Assembly (NCBI RefSeq): GCF_009859475.1
Contig: NZ_CP044549.1
Location: 2,604,001 to 2,668,000 of the forward strand
DNA from: Hydrogenophaga sp. BPS33
GTDB taxonomy: Bacteria; Pseudomonadota; Gammaproteobacteria; Burkholderiales; Burkholderiaceae_C
Direction of reading: 5' to 3'
Length of the DNA: 64,000 nt
The notes beneath the pieces were generated by a model, which had not been told where the DNA came from, searched no databases, and worked only from the letters and a program-made list of their open reading frames with translations. A program made the translations under genes and the position numbers. Below, one piece after another: positions 56,267-64,000 of this stretch (positions within the stretch are counted from its first letter, which is position 1; each line of letters begins with the position of its first letter).

Positions 56267-57773
56267 ACTGAAAAATCCCCCCCGCGAAGCCAGTTCCGCC
56301 GACACCTTGGATATCTCGGCTCGGCGCTTGTCGCGCCTTGCCTTGACGGTGGTTGCGGTTGCCGTGCTGTCTGCGTGTTCGTTCATTCCCAAGTACGAAC
56401 GACCAGAGGCACCTGTGGCGTCGCAGTTCCCCGGCCCGCAGCCTGCGGCAGCGGCCGATGCCAAGTCGGGCGCCGACATCGCCTGGCAAGAGTTCATCGG
56501 GGACGCGCGCTTGCGCGAGCTGGTGGCGCTGGCACTGAAGAACAACCGCGACTTGCGCGTGGCCACGCTCAACATCGAGCAGGTGCGCGCGCAGTACCAG
56601 ATCCGCCGTGCCGACCAGTTCCCCACCATCGGCCTGGCCGCGACCGGCAACCGCCAGCCCGATGGCAATGGCGGTATCACCAGCGTCTACAGCGTGGGCC
56701 TGGCGCTCAGCAGCTGGGAGATCGATTTCTTCGGCCGCCTCGGCAGCTTGAAAGAAGCCGCATTGGCGCAGTACCTCGCCAGCGAAGAAGCGCAACGCGC
56801 CGCGCAGACCAGTCTGGTGGCGGCCGTGGCCAGCACCTGGTTGAGCCTGCAGGCCAACGACGAGTTGCTGGCCTTGACCGAGAGCACCGTGGGCACGCGC
56901 GACGAGTCGCTGCGCCTGAGCCGGCTGCGTTTTGACGCGGGTGCGACCTCGGCGCTGGACCTGCGGCAAGCCGAGTCGCTGAGCGCCGCTGCGCAGTCGG
57001 CGCTGGCCCAGCAGCGGCGCTTGCGCGCCTTGGACCTGAACGCGCTGACCTTGCTGGTGGGGCAGACGCCACCGCCCGACTTGCTGCCCGTGCCGCCGAC
57101 CATGCCCGCTCCTGTCGCCGCGGCGGCAACGGACCGTGAGGCGGTGGCCGTGCCCACCGCACCGGTGCCCGCGGCGCCGATGTTGCGCGACGTGCCGGCG
57201 GGTTTGCCGTCCGATCTGCTCACGCGCCGTGCCGACATCCGGCAGGCCGAGCAGCAACTGATCTCGGCCAACGCCAACATCGGCGCTGCCCGGGCCGCGT
57301 TCTTCCCCCGCATCTCGCTCACCGCGAGCGCGGGAACGGCCAGCAACAGCCTCTCGGGCCTGTTCAAGGACGGCTCGTGGGGTTTCACGCTGGCGCCGCA
57401 GGCCTTGCTGCCGATCTTCGACGCGGGACGCAACAACGCCAACCTGGAAGCGTCCAACGCGGCGCGCGACATCGCGATCGCGCAGTACGAGAAGGCCATC
57501 CAGACCGCGTTCCGCGAAGTGGCCGACGCCTTGGCCGGCAGTGCGACCCTGGGCGATCAGCTGAGTGCCCAGCAACTGCAAGCCACTGCCGAAGCCGAGC
57601 GCTTCCGCCTGGCCGAGCTGCGTTACCGCAACGGCGTGGCCAGCTTCCTGGATGTGCTGGACGCACAGCGCTCGCTGTTCACCACCCAGCAAGCCTTGAC
57701 GCAGACACGTCTGGCGCAGCAGCAGAACCAGGTGAACCTGTACAAGGCGCTGGGTGGCGGCTGGAGGGAGTAG
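56259..57773 (+). CDS. RND efflux outer-membrane factor (OprM/NodT family)
   Basis: 504 aa from ATG 56259 (GGAG 9 bp upstream; an alternative ATG is 7 codons earlier). Lipobox VLSACSF, then two OEP repeats: YQIRRADQFPTIGLAATGNR ... SSWEIDFFGRLGSLKE and ISANANIGAARAAFFPRISLTASAG ... LPIFDAGRNNANLEASNAARD. Completes the tripartite pump with the two preceding genes. Confidence 0.94.
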   Translation: MYRLKNPPREASSADTLDISARRLSRLALTVVAVAVLSACSFIPKYERPEAPVASQFPGPQPAAAADAKSGADIAWQEFIGDARLRELVALALKNNRDLRVATLNIEQVRAQYQIRRADQFPTIGLAATGNRQPDGNGGITSVYSVGLALSSWEIDFFGRLGSLKEAALAQYLASEEAQRAAQTSLVAAVASTWLSLQANDELLALTESTVGTRDESLRLSRLRFDAGATSALDLRQAESLSAAAQSALAQQRRLRALDLNALTLLVGQTPPPDLLPVPPTMPAPVAAAATDREAVAVPTAPVPAAPMLRDVPAGLPSDLLTRRADIRQAEQQLISANANIGAARAAFFPRISLTASAGTASNSLSGLFKDGSWGFTLAPQALLPIFDAGRNNANLEASNAARDIAIAQYEKAIQTAFREVADALAGSATLGDQLSAQQLQATAEAERFRLAELRYRNGVASFLDVLDAQRSLFTTQQALTQTRLAQQQNQVNLYKALGGGWRE

Positions 57774-57777
57774 GAGG

Positions 57778-57865
57778 CACCCCCTGCGCCGCTGACGCGG
57801 CTTCCCCCTGAAGGGGGACGCACCCTTGGGCCGGCGAAGCCGGACCCTCGGGCGCCCTGGTCGAT
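57778..57865 (+). repeat. Interspersed GC-rich repeat, copy 2
   Basis: CACCCCCTGCGCCGCTGACG followed by CGGCTTCCCCCT-GA-AGGGGGACG (a hairpin) and CTTGGGCCGGCGAAGCCGG. Same ordered blocks as 15061-15143. Just after the efflux operon, so its hairpin may also end that transcript. Confidence 0.75.
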
Positions 57866-57892
57866 GCCTCGCTCCGGACGCGGCGCAAGGGG

Positions 57893-58768
57893 TCAGCTCT
57901 TCAAACTATAGAAGTCGACGATGTGCTGCCAGGCCGTCTGCGGATCGTCCACGTAATTGAACAGGTTCAGATCGTCGGGCGAGATCGTGCCTTCTTCCAC
58001 CAGCAGGTCCAGGTTGATCAGGCGCTTCCAGTAGTCCGATCCGAACAACAGGATCGGCACGGGCTTGGACTTCTTGCATTGCACCAGCGTGATCACCTCG
58101 AACAGCTCGTCGAGCGTGCCAAAGCCGCCCGGGAATGCCAGCAAGGCCTTGGCGCGCATCATGAAGTGCATCTTGCGCAGCGCGAAGTAGTGGAACTTGA
58201 AGCTCAGTGCCGGCGAGACGTACGGGTTGGCCGCCTGCTCGTGCGGCAGAGCAATGTTCAGGCCCACGGTGAGCGCGCCTTCATCGTGCGCGCCGCGGTT
58301 GGCTGCTTCCATGATGCCGGGGCCGCCCCCCGTGCAGATGAAGAGCTGGTCGGCCTTCGGGCACTGGGCGCTGTAGCGCGCCACCGTGCGGGCGAATTCG
58401 CGCGACTGGTCGTAGTAGTGCGCGTTGCGCACCAGGGCTTTCGCGCGCGCGATCTCGCGCGCGTCGCCGCTGCGTTCGGCGCGCACCAGTTGCTCCTGGG
58501 CCTCGCTGGTCTCGCGAAAGCGCGCGCTGCCAAACACCACGATGGTGTTTTCGATGCCCGCATCGTGCTGCGCCAGATCGGGTTTGAGCATTTCCAGCTG
58601 GAAGCGGATTCCACGCGTCTCGCGGCGCAGCAGGAATTCGGGGTCCGCGAAGGCGAGGCGGTAGGCATCCGCTTCCAGAGGGAAGCCCTCGTTGGCATGG
58701 GATTGCAGTTCGGCCCAGGCATCGGCCAGGCGGCGTTCGTTCAAGTCGTGTGAAACAGGGGCGTCCAT
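57893..58768 (-). CDS. LOG-family protein (TIGR00730, nucleotide 5'-monophosphate phosphoribohydrolase)
   Basis: 291 aa from ATG 58768. The Lonely-guy motif is complete: CTGGGPGIMEAANRGA and FPGGFGTLDELFEVIT. An N-terminal extension of about 85 residues precedes the VVFGSARF Rossmann start. Hydrolyses nucleoside monophosphates, including cytokinin ribotides, in characterised members. The frame is open far upstream only as antisense of the AEC gene. Confidence 0.9.
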   Translation of the reverse strand: MDAPVSHDLNERRLADAWAELQSHANEGFPLEADAYRLAFADPEFLLRRETRGIRFQLEMLKPDLAQHDAGIENTIVVFGSARFRETSEAQEQLVRAERSGDAREIARAKALVRNAHYYDQSREFARTVARYSAQCPKADQLFICTGGGPGIMEAANRGAHDEGALTVGLNIALPHEQAANPYVSPALSFKFHYFALRKMHFMMRAKALLAFPGGFGTLDELFEVITLVQCKKSKPVPILLFGSDYWKRLINLDLLVEEGTISPDDLNLFNYVDDPQTAWQHIVDFYSLKS

Positions 58769-58821
58769 GGATGAATTCCTGATGTCGAGAAGGATTTTTC
58801 GGGTGTGCAGTTCACAACTTC

Positions 58822-59700
58822 TCAGAGAGCCAAGGCCAACGCCAGCGGCACGAAGACCACCGCCAGCGCGTTGCCCAGCATGATCATGGCACCGACCTTG
58901 TCGGGCTCCTGGTGGTACCGCTCGGCCAGCATGAACTGCATCACGGCAGGCGGCAAGGCCGCGAACAGCAGCAATTGCCCACGCGCTGCGCCTTCCAGGC
59001 CCAGCGCCCACGCCAATGGCAGCGCGATGGCCAGACCGATCAGGGGGCGCGCCAACGCACCGAGCAAACCGATGGCGAGGCCTTGGCGCGTCAGCGCGGT
59101 CAGGCGCACGCCCAGCGCGAACAGCATCATGGGCAGCATGGCGTCGCCCAGCAGCTTCAAGCCCGAGAGCACCACATCGGGTGGGCGCACATCGGTCAAG
59201 GCGCTGAAGAAGCCGAGCGCGGTGCCGATCATCAAGGGACTGGTGAGCAGGTCGCGCGTGCGTGCCAGGCGGCTGGTGATGCGCGCGCCGATCGAGAAAT
59301 GCAACAGGTTGCTCACCGAGAACAGGGCCACGGCCGCACCGAAGTTTGAGGGTCCGAAGGCGAGCAAGGCCAGTGGCAAGCCCATGTTGCCGCAGTTGTT
59401 GAACATCACCACCGGCACCAGCGTGCGCGGCTGCGCACCGAAGGCGCGCGCCAGTGGCCACGCCAGCAGGCCGCCGCCCAGGATGATCACCGCGGCACCC
59501 ACGAGCAGCACGACGTGCTGTGCAATGACGAAGTCCCGCGACGCGAGCGCCGAGTACACCAGCACAGGCGCGAGCACATCGAGTGCGATGCGGTTGAAGG
59601 TGCCCATGTCGGGCGCTTTCTTGCGGGCGTACGCGAAGCCGATGCCCACGATCAGGAACACCGGGATGATGACGTCGGCAACGCGAGCGATCAGGTCCAT
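58822..59700 (-). CDS. AEC-family transporter (auxin efflux carrier/malonate type)
   Basis: 292 aa with 9-10 hydrophobic segments; PVFLIVGIGFAYARKKAPD at the start, PVVMFNNCGNMGLPLALLAFG with the conserved Asn-Asn-x-Gly-Asn-x-Gly-x-Pro crossover motif and a second half ending ALPPAVMQFMLAERY. Start ATG 59700. Substrate probably a carboxylate. Confidence 0.9.
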   Translation of the reverse strand: MDLIARVADVIIPVFLIVGIGFAYARKKAPDMGTFNRIALDVLAPVLVYSALASRDFVIAQHVVLLVGAAVIILGGGLLAWPLARAFGAQPRTLVPVVMFNNCGNMGLPLALLAFGPSNFGAAVALFSVSNLLHFSIGARITSRLARTRDLLTSPLMIGTALGFFSALTDVRPPDVVLSGLKLLGDAMLPMMLFALGVRLTALTRQGLAIGLLGALARPLIGLAIALPLAWALGLEGAARGQLLLFAALPPAVMQFMLAERYHQEPDKVGAMIMLGNALAVVFVPLALALAL

Positions 59701-59743
59701 GCGGGTGGGTGGAAGTGAGCGGGTCTCTGAATGCGAAAAATGC

Positions 59744-59769
59744 GAAAAGGCTCCCGCAGGAGCCTTTTC
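59744..59769. terminator. Terminator between efp and the AEC gene
   Basis: Perfect 11-4-11 stem GAAAAGGCTCC-CGCA-GGAGCCTTTTC. It lies 30 bp past the efp stop on the minus strand, with a further T5 downstream. Confidence 0.88.
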
Positions 59770-59798
59770 AAGGGTTCGCCGTGGGGTCCGACAAACGC

Positions 59799-60353
59799 TC
59801 AGACGCGCTTGCGGTACTCGCCCGTGCGGGTGTCGATTTCGATTTTGTCGTCTTGTGCCACGAACAGCGGCACGGCGACTTCGAACCCGGTGGCGATCTT
59901 GGCCGGCTTGAGCACCTTGCCCGAGGTGTCGCCCTTGACGGCGGGTTCGGTCCAGGTGATGACGCGCTCGACGCTGGTGGGCAGTTCGACCGAGATGGCC
60001 TTGCCGTCGTAGAACACCACTTCGACGGCCATGCCGTCTTCGAGGTAGTTCAGTGCATCGCCCATGTTCTCGGCTTCCACTTCGTACTGGTTGTACTCGG
60101 CGTCCATGCAGACGTACATGGGGTCGGCGAAGTAGGAGTAGGTGCACTCCTTCTTGTCCAGAATGATCTGGTCCATCTTGTCGTCGGCCTTGCAGACGAC
60201 TTCGGTGGCCATGTTGTTCAGCAAAGCCTTGAGCTTCAAGCGCACGGTGGCCGCGCCGCGGCCGCCACGGCTGTACTCGGTTTTCAGGACGATCATCGGG
60301 TCCTTGCCGTGCATGATGACATTGCCGGCGCGGAGTTCTTGAGCGATTTTCAT
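59799..60353 (-). CDS. efp: Translation elongation factor P
   Basis: 184 aa, three-domain EF-P. The loop reads [16 protein letters not shown], which puts arginine at residue 32; this is the residue that EarP rhamnosylates in Pseudomonas, Neisseria and many betaproteobacteria, instead of the lysine used with EpmA. Rescues ribosomes stalled at polyproline. The earP gene is 151 bp upstream on the same strand. Confidence 0.96.
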   Translation of the reverse strand: MKIAQELRAGNVIMHGKDPMIVLKTEYSRGGRGAATVRLKLKALLNNMATEVVCKADDKMDQIILDKKECTYSYFADPMYVCMDAEYNQYEVEAENMGDALNYLEDGMAVEVVFYDGKAISVELPTSVERVITWTEPAVKGDTSGKVLKPAKIATGFEVAVPLFVAQDDKIEIDTRTGEYRKRV

Positions 60354-60504
60354 AGGGGTTCCAACGGTTGGGCCGCGTGCTCCCGGCGTGCGCTGGACAC
60401 CCGAAAACTGAACTGATGGTGGCGGTCTGTGCGGCGAGGCAGACGGCTGGCGGAATCGGGGCGTCGGCTTGAAGCCGGTCCGGTTTTCCGCAAAGCCTCG
60501 AATT

Positions 60505-61605
60505 TTATCGCTTTTCCAGTACGAAACCGACCAACTGTTGGCACAGATCGGCCTGCGCGAGCAGTCGCTCCCGTGCGCTCAGGGCAGCGTCGCGCCAGGC
60601 CGACAGAGTGCCCGCGTCCGGCCAGCGCGCCCGGACGCTGCCGATGCCGTTCCAGGCGCGGTGAAAGTCGCGCAGCGAGTCGGGGGCTTCCAGCCAGTCC
60701 AGAAAGGCTTCGAGTTTGGCGTGGTGCGCGCCGTCGTGTTGCGGGTAGATGTGCCACACGAAGGGTTTGCCGGCCCAGAGCGCGCGGGCCAGCGAGTCCT
60801 CGCCGCGCACGAAATTGAGATCGGCCGACCAGAGCAGGTGGTCGAATTCGACCTGCGGCAACAAGGGCAGAGCGAGCAGGCGGCAGGTCGGGCAGGCCGG
60901 GCCGGGGGATGCAGCGGCCTGCACCGCCTGCCAGGCCCGCCCGGGGGTGACCAGCCAGTCGCTCGGGGTCGCATCGTGCCCGGCCTGTTGCAGCACGTCG
61001 GGCAGGGCGGCGGGCTCGTAGCAGAACAGGCTGACGCGGCGCGCGTTGCGCCGCCCTGGTAAGCCCAGGTTGTGGAGCCAGGCCTCGGCATCGAATGCCG
61101 ACTGCCGGGCCAGCAGGTCGGTTTCGCGCAGCAGGCCGCCGGTGCGCGGCGTGAAGCCGGGGTAGAAAAACCATTTGGTGACGAAGCCGCGCAGAGGGCC
61201 GCTGGAGACGGGCGAGGGCAGGCGGTGCGAGCGCTCCACGTAGGACTCGGCGCTGAGGTATTCGAGGTTGATCCACACCGGTGCGCGCGCGCCGTTGGCG
61301 ATCCGGGCGGCGAGGGCTTCGATGCACTCGGGCGGGGGTTCGCAACCGAAGGCCTCGATCCACACATCGGCCGGGCGTCCCGGATCGACGTCGGGCAGGG
61401 GGGAGCGCCAAGGGATCACTTCGACACCGGGCACATGGCCTTCCAACGCACCGGGAGCCATCCACGCCAGGGCCTGCGGGTCGTCGAGCCACAGGCGCAC
61501 CTGCTCGCCCCGGCGCGCCAGTTCGGCCGAGAGGCGCCAGCACACACCCACATCGCCGAAGTTGTCGATGACCCGGCAGAAAATATCCCATTGCATGCGC
61601 GCCAT
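60505..61605 (-). CDS. earP: EF-P arginine-32 rhamnosyltransferase
   Basis: 366 aa (from ATG 61605; ATG 61596 is possible). Inverting GT-B enzyme; the N-terminal [16 protein letters not shown] contains the two catalytic-site aspartates (Asp14, Asp18) and the C-terminal [25 protein letters not shown] is the dTDP-rhamnose site. Transfers rhamnose from dTDP-beta-L-rhamnose to Arg32 of EF-P. Divergent from uvrC, whose start is 62 bp away. Confidence 0.95.
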   Translation of the reverse strand: MARMQWDIFCRVIDNFGDVGVCWRLSAELARRGEQVRLWLDDPQALAWMAPGALEGHVPGVEVIPWRSPLPDVDPGRPADVWIEAFGCEPPPECIEALAARIANGARAPVWINLEYLSAESYVERSHRLPSPVSSGPLRGFVTKWFFYPGFTPRTGGLLRETDLLARQSAFDAEAWLHNLGLPGRRNARRVSLFCYEPAALPDVLQQAGHDATPSDWLVTPGRAWQAVQAAASPGPACPTCRLLALPLLPQVEFDHLLWSADLNFVRGEDSLARALWAGKPFVWHIYPQHDGAHHAKLEAFLDWLEAPDSLRDFHRAWNGIGSVRARWPDAGTLSAWRDAALSARERLLAQADLCQQLVGFVLEKR

Positions 61606-61666
61606 TGTCGGGGCTTGGCGGGCGCACCGATGCTTCAGCGGCGGCAACGGGCCACAATACGCGCCC

Positions 61667-63748
61667 ATGTCCGAGAACACGCATTCCGACCAACTGCTGA
61701 GCGAAGTGGCCGCTCTACCGGGGCTGCCCGGCGTGTACCGCTACTTCGATGCCCAGGGCCAATTGCTCTACGTGGGCAAGGCGCGCAACCTCAAGAAGCG
61801 CGTGTCGAGCTACTTCCAGAAGACGCACGACGGCACGCGCATCGGCCACATGATTGGCAAGATCGCGCGCATGGAAACGACGGTGGTGCGCTCCGAGGCC
61901 GAGGCGCTGCTGCTGGAGAACAACCTCATCAAGACGTTGAACCCCAAGTTCAACATCCTTTTTCGCGACGACAAGAGCTACCCCTACCTCAAGATCACGG
62001 GCACACGCGAGGCGTTCAAGGTGTCGGCGCAGCGGCCCACGCCCTCGCAGGCGTTCCCACGCATGGCCTACTACCGTGGCGTGGTCGACCGCCGCCACAG
62101 TTACTACGGTCCTTACCCCAGCGCCTGGGCGGTGAAGGAGTCCATCACCCTGCTGCAGAAGGTGTTTCGCCTGCGCACCTGTGAAGACACCGTGTTCGCC
62201 AACCGCACCCGGCCCTGCCTGCTGTACCAGATCAAGCGCTGCAGCGGCCCCTGTGTGGATCTGATCGACCACGAGGTCTATGCGCAGGACGTGCGCGACG
62301 CCGAGCGCTTCTTGCGCGGCGAAACCCAGGCTGTGCTCGACACGCTGGAGCAGCGCATGCTGGCGCACGCCGAGAAGCTGGAATTCGAGCAGGCGGCTGA
62401 GATCCGCAACCAGATGAGTGCGCTCTCGCGCGTGCTGCACCAGCAGGCCATGGACACCGCATCCGACCAGGACGTGGACGTGCTGGCGGTGAAGGTGCAT
62501 GGCGGACGTGCCTGCGTGAACCTGGCGATGGTCCGGGGTGGTCGCCATCTCGGTGATCGACCGTATTTTCCCGCCCACGTGGACGACGCCACCGCCATCG
62601 ACAACGCCTTGGCGCAAGAGGGTGAGGAGAACCGTCTGCCGGCCGACCCCGCCGAGCGCGTCTCGGTGCAAGTGCTCGAAGCCTTCATCGCCCAACACTA
62701 CCTGGGCGTGGCCATGCCGCACACCCTGGTGACCAGCCACCCCGTGGGCAAGGCGCTGTTGGACGCCTTGACCGAGCAGATCGGCAGCAAGGTCAACGCC
62801 GTGCACAACCCGCGCGAGCACCGCCGCATCTGGCTCGAGATGGCGCAGAAGAATGCCGACATCGCGCTGGCGCGCCTGCTGGCCGAAGAGGGCTCGCAGC
62901 AGGCCCGCACGCGCGCCTTGGCCGATGCGCTGCAGTTGCCCGATGACCAGCTGGACACGCTGCGCGTCGAGTGCTTCGACATCTCGCACACGGCCGGCGA
63001 GTCCACCCAGGCATCCTGCGTGGTGTTCGAGGGCCACAAGATGCAGAACAGCCAGTACCGCCGCTACAAGATCGAAGGCATCACCCCGGGCGACGACTAC
63101 GCCGCCATGCGCCAGGTGCTGCTGCGCCGCTATGGGCGGATCGCCGAGGCCATGCGGGAGGACGGTGTTGAAGAAACCGCGAAGCTGGAAGCGGATCTCC
63201 CTGCCGCGGCCCCGCCGGATGCGGCCGGATCCGGCGAAGCCATTGCCGACCAGGCCCCTGCATCCATCGAACCCACCGTCGAATCCGTGGCCGGCCCGCG
63301 CATGCCCGACCTGGTGTTGATCGATGGTGGCAAGGGACAGGTGAGCATGGCGCGCGAAGTCTTCCAGCAGCTCGGACTCGATCTGTCGCTGATCGTGGGC
63401 GTGGAAAAAGGCGAGGGCCGCAAAGTCGGGCTGGAAGAACTGGTGTTCGCCGATGGCCGCGAGAAGGTCTACCTGGGCCACGACTCCGCCGCGCTCATGC
63501 TCGTGGCCCAGATCCGCGACGAAGCCCACCGTTTCGCCATCACCGGCATGCGCGCGCAACGCGCCAAGGTGCGCACGGGCAGCAGCAAGCTCGAAGACAT
63601 CGCGGGCGTGGGCCCGAAGAAGCGCGCGCGCCTGCTGCAGCGTTTCGGCGGCGTGCGCGGCGTGGCCTCCGCGAGCGTGGAGGACCTCTGCACGGTGGAG
63701 GGCATTTCCGCCGAACTGGCCGACACCATCTACCGTGCGCTGCACTGA
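61667..63748 (+). CDS. uvrC: Excinuclease ABC subunit C
   Basis: 693 aa. GIY-YIG nuclease ([24 protein letters not shown], residues about 21-44 in part), UVR motif ([20 protein letters not shown]), RNase-H-like endonuclease with [16 protein letters not shown] and [11 protein letters not shown], and a helix-hairpin-helix tail. An Ala/Pro-rich insert of about 45 residues splits the RNase-H-like domain (about 507-545). Makes both incisions in nucleotide excision repair. Confidence 0.96.
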   Translation: MSENTHSDQLLSEVAALPGLPGVYRYFDAQGQLLYVGKARNLKKRVSSYFQKTHDGTRIGHMIGKIARMETTVVRSEAEALLLENNLIKTLNPKFNILFRDDKSYPYLKITGTREAFKVSAQRPTPSQAFPRMAYYRGVVDRRHSYYGPYPSAWAVKESITLLQKVFRLRTCEDTVFANRTRPCLLYQIKRCSGPCVDLIDHEVYAQDVRDAERFLRGETQAVLDTLEQRMLAHAEKLEFEQAAEIRNQMSALSRVLHQQAMDTASDQDVDVLAVKVHGGRACVNLAMVRGGRHLGDRPYFPAHVDDATAIDNALAQEGEENRLPADPAERVSVQVLEAFIAQHYLGVAMPHTLVTSHPVGKALLDALTEQIGSKVNAVHNPREHRRIWLEMAQKNADIALARLLAEEGSQQARTRALADALQLPDDQLDTLRVECFDISHTAGESTQASCVVFEGHKMQNSQYRRYKIEGITPGDDYAAMRQVLLRRYGRIAEAMREDGVEETAKLEADLPAAAPPDAAGSGEAIADQAPASIEPTVESVAGPRMPDLVLIDGGKGQVSMAREVFQQLGLDLSLIVGVEKGEGRKVGLEELVFADGREKVYLGHDSAALMLVAQIRDEAHRFAITGMRAQRAKVRTGSSKLEDIAGVGPKKRARLLQRFGGVRGVASASVEDLCTVEGISAELADTIYRALH

Positions 63749-63769
63749 GATCAACGCATAATCCCAGCC

Positions 63770-64000
63770 ATGTTCTTCAATCTCCCCACCTTGCTCACCT
63801 GGGCTCGCATTGTCGCCATCCCGTTGATCGTGGGCGTGTTCTATCTGGAGAACATGAGTGTTGCGGAACAGAACCTGATCGCCACGGTGATGTTCATCGT
63901 GTTCGCGCTCACCGATTGGGCCGACGGCTACCTTGCCCGCAAGCTCAACCAGACCTCGGCCTTCGGCGCATTCCTCGACCCGGTGGCCGACAAGTTTCTG
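63770..64000 (+). CDS. pgsA: CDP-diacylglycerol-glycerol-3-phosphate 3-phosphatidyltransferase (5' part)
   Basis: First 77 codons only; the rest is beyond the window. MFFNLPTLLTWARIVAIPLIVG start and the CDP-alcohol phosphotransferase signature DWADGYLAR...GAFLDPVADK with its four aspartates. First step of phosphatidylglycerol synthesis. The uvrC-pgsA order is common in proteobacteria. Confidence 0.95.
   Translation, partial: MFFNLPTLLTWARIVAIPLIVGVFYLENMSVAEQNLIATVMFIVFALTDWADGYLARKLNQTSAFGAFLDPVADKFL

Overview
The window reads as a chromosomal segment of a high-GC betaproteobacterium of the order Burkholderiales, most likely family Comamonadaceae (Hydrogenophaga/Acidovorax/Variovorax/Comamonas relatives). 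Supporting signs are a protocatechuate 4,5-cleavage (pmd-type) operon, Bug/TctC-type binding proteins, a phasin, an EF-P carrying arginine at position 32 next to its rhamnosyltransferase EarP, a dnaG-rpoD pair, and GC-rich interspersed repeats of the kind common in this family. No tRNA, rRNA or CRISPR array was seen.

Region 1 (1-24.2 kb) is mainly aromatic catabolism. On the minus strand, hydratase, feruloyl-CoA-synthase-like ligase, thiolase, SDR dehydrogenase and hot-dog thioesterase make a full CoA-dependent beta-oxidation set for shortening hydroxycinnamate-type side chains to benzoates. A divergent amidohydrolase plus a second acyl-CoA ligase follow. Then come a 2-hydroxychromene-2-carboxylate isomerase-like gene, a MetE-like methyltransferase divergent from a GntR regulator, a TRAP transporter (dctPQM), a TctC-type binding protein and an IS110-family insertion sequence. 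A LysR regulator diverges from an operon holding a signal-less ModA-like protein, 4-oxalomesaconate hydratase, CHA aldolase, PDC hydrolase, protocatechuate 4,5-dioxygenase alpha and beta, CHMS dehydrogenase and an aldo/keto reductase. Together the two clusters could take ferulate-like acids to vanillate/4-hydroxybenzoate and, after conversion to protocatechuate by enzymes not in the window, to pyruvate and oxaloacetate.

Region 2 (24.3-31.7 kb) holds a Spy/CpxP-like lipoprotein with an OmpR-type two-component system, then the decayed edge of a type III secretion locus: an RsbW-like anti-sigma kinase, two CesT-like chaperone genes, a full-length secretin sctC and only the C-terminal part of sctU. 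The sctU fragment is fused head-on at about 30.715 kb to the C-terminal part of a hybrid histidine kinase, so one deletion or rearrangement removed the 5' ends of both genes.

Region 3 (31.7-64 kb) is core-like: rpoD, dnaG, gamma-glutamyltransferase, an SDR with its own palindromic operator, PPK2, an iron-type binding protein, a patatin-like lipoprotein, phasin, HDAC-like hydrolase, thioesterase, nitroreductase, FKBP, Na+/H+ antiporter, 2-hydroxyacid dehydrogenase, RmuC, an MFS carrier, a TetR-controlled RND efflux operon with an AcrR-like operator, a LOG protein, an AEC carrier, efp, earP, uvrC and the start of pgsA.
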